The notes under the pieces are model-generated. The model saw only the letters and a list, made by a program, of their open reading frames with translations. It had not been told where the DNA came from and searched no databases. This document shows positions 24,309 through 30,829 of a DNA stretch of 36,255 nt, one piece after another. The stretch is from Candidatus Eisenbacteria bacterium (GTDB taxonomy: Bacteria > Eisenbacteria > RBG-16-71-46 > JASEGR01), in assembly GCA_030017955.1 (NCBI GenBank), contig JASEGR010000026.1:1-36255 (forward strand). The letters run 5' to 3'. Numbering within the stretch: position 1 is the first letter of the stretch; every line of letters starts with the position of its first letter. The translations under genes and the position numbers were made by a program.

Positions 24309-24446
24309 CTACTTTTTCTTCTTTGGTGACGGCGTATTGACCAGCGCCTCCACAACTTCTTCCAACCTCAGCGGGTGGAGGCTGATCGGTTCCTCGAGCC
24401 GTCCCCGCGCAGGCTTTCCTTTTTTGATTAACCGGTCTTTCTTCAT
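24309..24446 (-). CDS. 45-residue conserved small protein
   Basis: ATG at 24446, TAG at 24309. Sequence has the pattern EEPISLHPLRLEEVVEALVN followed by a TPSPKKKK tail. I recall short proteins with the EPISLxPLxxEEAxxALL pattern and a basic end in many bacterial and phage genomes. It has its own terminator, so it is a separate transcription unit, divergent from the gene at 24521. Function unknown. Confidence 0.6.
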   Translation of the reverse strand: MKKDRLIKKGKPARGRLEEPISLHPLRLEEVVEALVNTPSPKKKK

Positions 24447-24482
24447 ACTCTCTTTGTCACTAATTTAATCTTTCTTTCTATA

Positions 24483-24511
24483 TTGCGCATATCAGTTATT
24501 TTTGGTATGCT
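24483..24511 (+). promoter_or_regulatory. Promoter for the winged-helix gene
   Basis: TTGCGC (24483-24488), 17-base spacer, TATGCT (24506-24511). Transcription would start at about 24518, only a few bases before the ATG at 24521, giving a leaderless or nearly leaderless mRNA; indeed no ribosome site is seen. Confidence 0.55.
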
Positions 24512-24520
24512 CCTGGGGCT

Positions 24521-24928
24521 ATGAATAAACTGGACAAGAAACGGCAGTTTCAGGATCATCTTATGCGGATCAGAGAAACTTTCGAAAAGGACCTTGAGGC
24601 ACTTTATCGTCTTTATCCCGAATTTGTTCCAGCTACTTCCGTGCGACCCGGTCAAGATGTGTCGCGGGGAAAGCTTGTGCATGTTATCCGACAGGCATTG
24701 AATAATCGGCCCAACGTGCAATTCCGACTCAACGATGTGCGTATTTGGTTGCAGGAAACCGACCCAAACCAGACCGCTACTTTTACAAATTCGGATATTT
24801 CCAACGTGCTTTTTCGGTTGGCGAAACGCAAGGAAATTGAAGCCATCTCGCCTCCAAAAACCAGGCCCGTTTTGTACCGCACCATCAGCAGAAGTCAAGG
24901 AGGCGTTCATGCAGTTAAAATCATGTAA
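24521..24928 (+). CDS. Putative winged-helix DNA-binding protein
   Basis: 135 residues. N-terminal charged helix (KKRQFQDHLMRIRETFEKDL), then a winged-helix-like segment: GKLVHVIRQALNNRPNVQFR, NDVRIWLQE, TNSDISNVLFRLAKRKEIEA and a wing ending RPVLYRT. This matches small wHTH proteins used as regulators. It reads in the opposite direction to the early operon, beside its promoter, which is where a regulator of the switch might lie. A GGGCCGC/GCGGCCC hairpin follows at about 24930. Confidence 0.55.
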   Translation: MNKLDKKRQFQDHLMRIRETFEKDLEALYRLYPEFVPATSVRPGQDVSRGKLVHVIRQALNNRPNVQFRLNDVRIWLQETDPNQTATFTNSDISNVLFRLAKRKEIEAISPPKTRPVLYRTISRSQGGVHAVKIM

Positions 24929-24929
24929 T

Positions 24930-24949
24930 CAGGGCCGCGTTGGGCGGCC
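24930..24949 (+). terminator. GC-rich hairpin after the winged-helix gene
   Basis: GGGCCGC, GTTGG loop, GCGGCCC. No T-run follows, so terminator strength is uncertain. Confidence 0.35.
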
Positions 24950-25013
24950 CGAAAACAACCAACCCTATTGACCTCTCTTTAAGGGGGAAGGCAATAGGGT
25001 CGGACCCGACAAC

Positions 25014-25097
25014 GCCCCCGTGGCGAAACCGGTAACCGCTGTGGCCTTGGAAGCCACTGTCCGAGGGGACTTGCGGGTTCAAATCCCGCCGGGGGCA
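25014..25097 (+). tRNA. Class II tRNA, leucine-type body, anticodon UGG
   Basis: 84 nt, complete cloverleaf: acceptor GCCCCCG (25014-25020) with CGGGGGC (25090-25096) and discriminator A; D-arm GCG/CGC with GG in the loop; anticodon stem GTGGC/GCCAC with loop CTTGGAA, giving anticodon TGG at 25048-25050; long variable arm TGTCC-GAGG-GGACT; T-arm GCGGG-TTCAAAT-CCCGC. CCA is only partly encoded (ACC). The long variable arm, TGGCG-type D-arm and A73 are those of bacterial tRNA-Leu. UGG is a proline anticodon, one base from the leucine UAG. No suppressor or other tRNA was seen nearby. Confidence 0.85.
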
Positions 25098-25136
25098 CCC
25101 TCATTTTAGCAGTTTTATTATTACTCTTCAAGACTC

Positions 25137-26156
25137 TCATGCAGTTGGGGCCTTGTAGGTTAGGCGTTTCCCTTCGACGGCTCGCAGGGCGGCCATAGCT
25201 CGCTCTCCGTCGGTGGACTTCCGCATATTCCACCTAAACGCAAATTCATCGTTGTAGCGATCCAGGTGCTTCTCGCTGATGTTGTGGAAGGTGCCAATAA
25301 TGCCGCGCTTGAGGAGCGAGAAATAAGACTCGGCGGTGTTCGTGTAGACGTTGCCCCGAACGTACTCAAGGGCCGAGTGATTGACTGCCTCATGGGATTG
25401 ATAGCCGCGTCCAATGGGGGTATATGCCTTCCATTGGTCGGTCATGAGCCAGGATTGCCTGTCAACGTTTTCTTCGATGGCTTTGCGTAGCTCTTTGACT
25501 CCGGCGTTCTTGATCTTGAAAGAACGGACGTTTCCGCCGCGCTGAACCAAGGCAATGACGGGGATTTTCTTCTTGGCGCCTTCGCGGAATCGTGGCGAAA
25601 TGGGCCGATTCTTATTTTTTCCACCAACGTAGGTTTCGTCAACCTCAACGACGCCGCGTAGCTTCACGCTCAATGGGCCTTCGCTCATGGCATGACGTAC
25701 CCGATGGCACATGAACCACGCGCTCTTGTAGGTGATCCCCATCATGCGGGAAATCTGAAGGGCGCTGATCCCTTTCTTGCTCGCGGTCATCAGGTGAAGA
25801 ACCGTCATCCATTTGTGAATGGGAATCTTGCTCCCATGGAAAATCGTGCCGACAGTGACAGAGAATTGCTTGCGGCAATCTCGGCACTTGCACAGCCCTT
25901 TCCGAGTCTTAGACGCCGGGTCAGAGTTCAGCCTATATGCCGAGGTAGAACCGCAGAAGGGACAGAACGGGCCATTCGGCCAGCGGCTTTGCTCCAACAT
26001 CTCAATGGCCTGATCCTCTTTGTTTTTTTTCTTTAACTGATGACATTCTCCTCCATTTGTCCCATCCAAAAGAAAAGCAACTTCACGCAATTTTCCGGCC
26101 ATCTCTTCAAACCTTCGCGCTTGTTCACGGAATTCCGTCGGACTTAATAATGCCAT
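25137..26156 (-). CDS. IS1595/ISXO2-type transposase
   Basis: 339 residues. A zinc-ribbon N-domain is visible (CPFCGS ... CKCRDC), followed by the ISXO2-like DDE core: VEVDETYVGGKNKNR (first Asp), WLMTDQWKAY (second Asp), and YTNTAESYFSLLKRGIIGTF (NTxE segment). Length and layout match full-length family members. No inverted repeats with a duplicated target could be assigned with certainty; a 13-bp near-identical direct repeat (ATTTTAGCAGTTT / ATTTTAACAGTTT) lies at 25103 and 26283. The gene is intact. It may be a resident insertion, or a captured gene. It sits beside the tRNA, on the opposite strand. Confidence 0.85.
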   Translation of the reverse strand: MALLSPTEFREQARRFEEMAGKLREVAFLLDGTNGGECHQLKKKNKEDQAIEMLEQSRWPNGPFCPFCGSTSAYRLNSDPASKTRKGLCKCRDCRKQFSVTVGTIFHGSKIPIHKWMTVLHLMTASKKGISALQISRMMGITYKSAWFMCHRVRHAMSEGPLSVKLRGVVEVDETYVGGKNKNRPISPRFREGAKKKIPVIALVQRGGNVRSFKIKNAGVKELRKAIEENVDRQSWLMTDQWKAYTPIGRGYQSHEAVNHSALEYVRGNVYTNTAESYFSLLKRGIIGTFHNISEKHLDRYNDEFAFRWNMRKSTDGERAMAALRAVEGKRLTYKAPTA

Positions 26157-26200
26157 TTGAAGATAGCCTCTAAAGATCGTACCGTCAGGCCTGCAAATAA

Positions 26201-26279
26201 GAGAGGAACGGAACCCTTGATTTAGAGCGAGGACCGTTCCTCTCAGACGGCATACGCCCTTCAGAAATGGGGGGCGTAT
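26201..26279. repeat. Inverted repeats upstream of the transposase
   Basis: GAGAGGAACGG (26201-26211) is perfectly complementary to CCGTTCCTCTC (26234-26244), enclosed by CCGTC/GACGG; a second hairpin ATACGCCC/GGGCGTAT (26252-26259, 26272-26279) is followed by a T-rich stretch. Probably a structured leader or terminator guarding the transposase gene. Confidence 0.5.
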
Positions 26280-26751
26280 TTTATTTTAACAGTTTCAGCC
26301 CCAGATGTCTAGGGCTTTGCTAAAGGCTTCGCTAAAGGCTTCGCTAATTCAAAAAAGTACACGAATTTTAGCAAAGGCCCTGGACGCGATAGGCCTGGAA
26401 CATCCAGGATCGAGCCGCCGCGCCTTTCTGCGGCCAAGCAAGAGGAGCCTGGGTCCATGCCCTATTTGCCCATAAGCCGTATCCCGTTGATCTGTAGACC
26501 GTTCGCCGTGGCCGTTGATGCCGTGTCCTTGGCCCCCGCCGCGGCTCCCTCGGCCTCACACCCATGGCGCCGTGGCCATGCCCAAAACCCAACAATCCAC
26601 CAGCCGGAAAGGCCCGCGCCTCAATGGAAGCCGGAAGGTGCGGAATAGGATGGGACGGACAACCCCCCTCACGACGATAGATCGGTTATCATTCCGTATT
26701 ATGTTACGTTTCGCTATCCAAAAGGCACCCATTTCTTAAGTCTGGCACCGA

Positions 26752-26768
26752 TGTAGGAAATTCCTACA
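26752..26768. promoter_or_regulatory. Perfect 8-bp inverted repeat (operator-like)
   Basis: TGTAGGAA, central A, TTCCTACA. An isolated odd-centred palindrome of this size is typical of repressor operators. No gene begins nearby, so the target is unknown. Confidence 0.4.
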
Positions 26769-27273
26769 CAATTTATCGGTTTTCACGGGGATGGGAAAGT
26801 GGAATTCCGGTCTTTTTTGATGCCGACGGGACCAAACGACTTATGCCATTTTTATGCTGAGGCGATATAACAACCTAGGCCCTTCATCTAGGCCCCCTGG
26901 AGGGGTACCCCACCCCCCCGGAATTTGGGGTCCCGAAGAGTGGGGGCGGAGGGGGATATTGGTCCCACATCCGCTACAGCTTGCGGCTTCATTCTGGCGG
27001 GTTCCACGTGCGTTGTAGGAGCCGTCCCACGGCGTGCCATTCCGATGACGGATGGGGTTAGTCCCACGCATATTGCGACTCCCATGCTGGACGCGCTGTT
27101 CGAACACCTAGTTTCAAGTGTCCGGATGACCCCCCTATGTTTTGGGGCCTGGGGGAATTTTTCTGGATTTTCCGGGGCGCATACAGTGCTGGTTCTGTCT
27201 GCTGTTTGGTGAGGCTGTTTGGTACTGGCGCGGGACTTTTTTTGGCGATGTTCTGGGTCAGGAAATTTTTTGC

Positions 27274-27301
27274 TTGACAAGCGCGTTGGTGGTGTGATAC
27301 T
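27274..27301 (+). promoter_or_regulatory. Strong promoter in the noncoding region
   Basis: TTGACA (27274-27279), 16-base spacer, GATACT (27296-27301) with an extended TGT just upstream. Reads toward the terminase genes. The first downstream ORF with a ribosome site is only 15 codons (27410-27457). Confidence 0.55.
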
Positions 27302-27940
27302 TTTTTCAGATGCGACGCGACTCCGCTACTGCCGGCAATAGATCGCGTCCGGGTTCAATGGTCCCGAGAAACCCACTAAACCTGCCCAGTGTGTTGACGT
27401 GGAGGTTTAATGCCTACCAAGGCCAGAAAAACCACTGTCGTTCTGTCCATGCAATAGCCCTGCTCTGTCCCACCGGTGACAACAGGCGACTGGGAGGCAG
27501 CCTCACGAGCTGTCCCTTGAAGTCAGACGCGATATATCTTCCTACCGAAGATCCTGCTGAAGTAAAAAATATGGAGAGGGAACGGAATTTGCCTTCTCCG
27601 ATAATCCCATGATCTGGCAGACAAATGGACGGTCTGGAAAACCCACAGGGTCGCGCCATGGATGGATGCCCCGGAGCATCTGGGGATTCACGGGATTATG
27701 GTGCTTATAGCGGTAGACGGACCAGTTGAAGGATTGTCCTGGGTTAAACTCATAATGGGTCATGAGGCTTATTGGCGTCATGCATCCAACCCAAGGGCAA
27801 TCGCCGCTACGGTAGTGGAAACGGCTTTTTCATCCACTTCCGTACCAGCCTGACTCATCTCAGGCACGGCCACAACAAGGGCCACAATGGTAGACGCCCA
27901 TAACCTCCCAGGAAAAAACCGGCCTATGGCAAAAAATTTC

Positions 27941-27970
27941 TTGACTTGCCTACCTTGCCTTTGGTAAAAT
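27941..27970 (+). promoter_or_regulatory. Late promoter upstream of the terminase genes
   Basis: TTGACT (27941-27946), 18-base spacer, TAAAAT (27965-27970); start of transcription near 27977. It is followed within 25 bases by a strong terminator, as in lambda pR'-tR'. Confidence 0.65.
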
Positions 27971-27997
27971 TATTTCGGACGCGAGCGCATGACGTGG

Positions 27998-28031
27998 CCC
28001 CCCCGGATTGAACCCCCGGGGGGGTTTTTTT
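27998..28031 (+). terminator. Strong intrinsic terminator just after the late promoter
   Basis: CCCCCCCGG (27998-28006) pairs perfectly with CCGGGGGGG (28016-28024) around a nine-base loop and is followed by seven T residues (28025-28031). It would stop transcripts from the promoter at 27941-27970 after about 50 nt. Confidence 0.85.
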
Positions 28032-28183
28032 GTGTGCCCAATGCCGGTGATGGCAGTCTCGTGCGGAGCAGGCGTTTTGCAGCGCGTTAGGCGAAGGATG
28101 ATCTTGCGTTGGCGGAGCTTCACGGTTAAGCTTGGCTGATGAACACCCGTCCTAGCGCCGGCGCGCCTCGAGGTATCGCGGCC

Positions 28184-28363
28184 ATGAGCAGGGATCACGT
28201 CGCCTGCGCCTGTGGGTGGACTTGCAGCCTCTCTGGGAAAAAAGCTGAACTGTCCGAGTTCGATTACCTGCTTGACCGTTTTAATGGGCATCTGTGTCGT
28301 GACGGAAAGGGATTTTCGGTCGTGAGTTTTACCGAAGCCGTGGCGGAAGGAGGTGATGCGTGA
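28184..28363 (+). CDS. Small putative zinc-binding protein ahead of TerS
   Basis: 59 residues from the ATG at 28184 (a longer start at 28139 is possible). It has CACGWTCSLSG and FNGHLC, giving Cys/Cys...His/Cys ligands for one zinc. The stop overlaps an ATG at 28363 that has a strong GGAGGTGAT site. First gene of the late operon; function unknown. Confidence 0.5.
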   Translation: MSRDHVACACGWTCSLSGKKAELSEFDYLLDRFNGHLCRDGKGFSVVSFTEAVAEGGDA

Positions 28364-28416
28364 TGTCTAAACACAAGGGCAGGAAGCCCAAGAGTCCTCG
28401 AAAGCCGAGTTGCTGA
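28363..28416 (+). CDS. 17-codon ORF with strong ribosome site, frame-shifted from TerS
   Basis: ATG at 28363 follows GGAGGTGAT, the best ribosome site in this region. Peptide MSKHKGRKPKSPRKPSC. It resembles the basic N-terminus of many small terminases, but stops at 28416 while the terminase frame begins at about 28410 in the -1 frame. Confidence 0.4.
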   Translation: MSKHKGRKPKSPRKPSC

Positions 28417-29480
28417 CCGTGGGCACGGTTCTGTCGACGAAACGCCGGTACACGGAAAAAGAGATCAAGAAATTCTGGCTTAGGAATTTCCTCCGGCACC
28501 GTCTGGTCAAGGACGCCTGCCGCTACGTGCATATCACGCGGCGCGCGTTCAACTGCTGGCTTCGCGATGACCCCGACTTCCGCAATGCCTACGAGAGCAT
28601 GAAGCAGGATATCCTCGACGATATCCGCAAGATCGCCTACAAAAAGGCCGGTCTGCTGAAAATGTCCCCCGAGGAGAAGAAAGCCGGGGACATGAAGTCC
28701 ACGTCGGACGGGATGATCCAGTTCCTCCTGCGCCAGGACCCGGAGTTCAAGGACCTCTCCTCGGCCAACACCGCCATCACCAACCTCAGCATCAAGGGAC
28801 TAGACGCTTCCGCCATCTCCCGTCTCGCCCTTCCCCCGGGGAGCGCCGATGACGAGGAGCAGGTTTTTTCACCTCCCGGCACACCGCGAGTCGTTTTCCC
28901 AGACGTGAAGCCCGCCGTTGACTTCAAGTCGGAGAGTCTTGAGGAAGTGTTCGATAATATCGAAGCCGAGGAGGAGAACGCGCCGCTCGAGCAGTCCCCG
29001 GTCGTCGAGGCGCCGCCGGCGTTCGTGGGAGACTCCACCGGAATAAGCCTCAACCGCCCGGAGTGCCAGGAGACGAGCTATTCCGAGCTTCTTGAAGAGC
29101 TGGGGAAAGAGCCGGAGCATCCGCGCACTCCGGAGAAAAACCTCCTCATCCATGATCCCGTCGTCGAGAAGCCGGTTGAGCCGCCGCCCATGCCCGAAAA
29201 GCTCGACTTGAATAAATTAAAACCCGCCGATATCTTCACTGACGAGTTCTTCGTCCAAGGCGCCAGGAACCTCCTCGCCAATCGCCCGCAATTCGTGTCA
29301 TTTATAAAAAAAGGTTTTAGGTACCACACAGAAAATTGCTTCAAGTGCTGCGAACTCCCCGTTAAGGAATGGTGCGAGGAGTGTCGGTTGTTCGCGATAA
29401 AGTCGGCGCGTGGAACCGGCGTGTGGAAACGCCTGGAAAAAGCGAAGGGCTCCACCTCGTCTACCAAGAGCAGTGCCTAG
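28410..29480 (+). CDS. Terminase small subunit (putative), with C-terminal zinc motif
   Basis: 356 residues from a TTG; a GTG at 28419 is also possible. The N-terminal region (EIKKFWLRNFLRHRLVKDAC, then VHITRRAFNCWLRDDPDFRN) is a helix-turn-helix of the small terminase type, followed by a long helical segment. Residues about 150-270 are acidic, Pro/Glu-rich and disordered. The C-terminus has CFKC and then CEEC (CFKCCELPVKEWCEEC), a probable zinc site not usual in small terminases. Upstream a 17-codon ORF (28363-28416) starts at an excellent ribosome site, begins MSKHKGRKPKSPRKPSC and lies in the frame one base off, hinting at a frameshift. The large terminase gene overlaps its end. Confidence 0.7.
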   Translation: MLTVGTVLSTKRRYTEKEIKKFWLRNFLRHRLVKDACRYVHITRRAFNCWLRDDPDFRNAYESMKQDILDDIRKIAYKKAGLLKMSPEEKKAGDMKSTSDGMIQFLLRQDPEFKDLSSANTAITNLSIKGLDASAISRLALPPGSADDEEQVFSPPGTPRVVFPDVKPAVDFKSESLEEVFDNIEAEEENAPLEQSPVVEAPPAFVGDSTGISLNRPECQETSYSELLEELGKEPEHPRTPEKNLLIHDPVVEKPVEPPPMPEKLDLNKLKPADIFTDEFFVQGARNLLANRPQFVSFIKKGFRYHTENCFKCCELPVKEWCEECRLFAIKSARGTGVWKRLEKAKGSTSSTKSSA

Positions 29481-30822
29481 GCTAAGCGAAGAGCAGAACG
29501 TCCCCGCCCTCGATGCCGGAAGCATATCCCTCGATTTCTCCAACAACGAGGTCCAGCGGCGCTTCATGCTCTGCCCGGCAAAATTCCAGAATTTCTCCGG
29601 CGGCTTCGGCTCCGGGAAAACCACCGCCTGCTGCGCCAAGGCCCTCATCCTCTCCGCCATCATGCCCGGCAACATGGGCGTCGTCCTGCGCGAGACCTAC
29701 CCAGAACTCCGCGATACCACGCGAAAAACTTTCTTCGAGATACTTCCCAAGGGCTGGGTCGGCCAGTGGAAGGAGTCGGAGAACCGCCTGATCCTCAAGA
29801 ACGGCTCCGAGGTCCTGTTCCGGCATTTCGAGAACGACAAGATAAAAGTCGGCGCCAACCTTGGCTGGTTCTTCATCGATCAGGCCGAGGAAGCCTCCGA
29901 GCAGATTTTCTTGGGCCTCCAGGGTCGCCTCCGACGAAACGTCCCACGCCTCTACGGCCTCCTCGCCATGAACCCGAACGGCAAGGATTGGCAGTATAGA
30001 CGCTTTGTCGAGAACAAGGACCCTGATTACGTCAACTTCGACTCCTCGACCATGGATAACCGCAAGAACCTCCCGCCGGGTTATATCGAGGGGATGATGT
30101 CGGCTTACTCGCCTGAGTGGGTCGAGCGCTTCGTCTACGGGAAATGGACCAAGATGTCCGGCCTCATCCTGCATGAATTCGACCCCGACCGTCACATGAT
30201 CGATCCCATCCTCCTGCCCGCGCGCTGGCCGAAATTCCGCGGCCTTGACTGGGGCGTGGACTCGCCCTCGACCTGCGTGTTCATCGCCGTGGACGAGCAG
30301 GGGGTCCGCTATGTGTTCGATGAGTACGGCGACTCGTCCCGGACCCCAGAGGAACACGCTCAGGAGATCAAGGCAAAGTCCAAACAGTACGAGCCATTCC
30401 GAGCGTCGGTCCTGGACTCCACCGCCTTCCGCCGAGAGGCAGACTTGAAAAGCGTCGGTGACCGCTACATCCGCTCCGGTCTCTATTGTCAGCAAGGCAC
30501 CAGGGACCTCCTAGCTTCTATCCTCCACGTCAAGCATCTTCTGAAAACCGACAAGCTGAGGTTTGTCCGCGGCGCGACCGACGAGACCGTGCGCGAGATG
30601 CAGGCCTGGAAGTGGGGGCCGATCGTCGCTGGAAAAGAAAAGCCCGCCCGAGGCAACGACCACTACCTCGATGCCATGCGCTACGTCTTGTATTACATCG
30701 ACCGAAAAAAGTTATATTCATCCCCGGATAAGGACAAGTTGCGAAACGAGCGTTTTTCAGCTAAGCTCACGCTGGGGGAAACGAAAATAAACTGCGACGC
30801 CGTTACCGGGTTGCCCGCGTGA
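29473..30822 (+). CDS. terL: Terminase large subunit
   Basis: 449 residues from the GTG at 29473, which overlaps the TerS stop. ATPase: Walker A GGFGSGKT (43-50), Walker B WFFIDQAEEA (132-141, with Gln in place of the usual Glu directly after Asp, then EE), and coupling segment AMNPNGKDW (about 165-173). Nuclease: RGLDWGVDSPS (metal-binding Asp near 259), VLDSTAF and the final NDHYLDAMRY. It pumps DNA into the procapsid and cuts the concatemer. Layout matches the phage terminase type with a C-terminal RNase-H-fold nuclease. Portal follows after eight bases. Confidence 0.9.
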   Translation: MPRLSEEQNVPALDAGSISLDFSNNEVQRRFMLCPAKFQNFSGGFGSGKTTACCAKALILSAIMPGNMGVVLRETYPELRDTTRKTFFEILPKGWVGQWKESENRLILKNGSEVLFRHFENDKIKVGANLGWFFIDQAEEASEQIFLGLQGRLRRNVPRLYGLLAMNPNGKDWQYRRFVENKDPDYVNFDSSTMDNRKNLPPGYIEGMMSAYSPEWVERFVYGKWTKMSGLILHEFDPDRHMIDPILLPARWPKFRGLDWGVDSPSTCVFIAVDEQGVRYVFDEYGDSSRTPEEHAQEIKAKSKQYEPFRASVLDSTAFRREADLKSVGDRYIRSGLYCQQGTRDLLASILHVKHLLKTDKLRFVRGATDETVREMQAWKWGPIVAGKEKPARGNDHYLDAMRYVLYYIDRKKLYSSPDKDKLRNERFSAKLTLGETKINCDAVTGLPA

Positions 30823-30829
30823 GCCCGCT

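Larger units (their letters stand above)
26300..27940. other. About 1.6 kb without a convincing gene
   Basis: Both strands have only short open frames with poor ribosome sites and atypical composition. Visible elements: short GCTAAAGGCTTC repeats (26318-26350), a perfect palindrome at 26752-26768, G-rich runs around 26890-26960, a promoter at 27274 and a 15-codon ORF at 27410-27457 with a GGAGG site. The stretch lies just upstream of the terminase genes, where origins, packaging sites and noncoding RNAs are often found. Confidence 0.6.

Noticed and set aside
25014-25097. tRNA-Ser with anticodon GGA
   Set aside because: It needs a shifted loop with a C-C mismatch in the anticodon stem; the perfect five-pair stem gives UGG, and the body is leucine-like.
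25137-26156. Homing endonuclease or phage-borne nuclease
   Set aside because: The zinc ribbon plus DDE arrangement is that of an IS1595-type transposase.
27310-27612. 100-residue + strand ORF after the promoter at 27274
   Set aside because: No ribosome site and shuffled composition; not convincing as a protein.
29482-30495. 337-residue - strand ORF opposite TerL
   Set aside because: Antisense of the terminase motifs; no motifs of its own.
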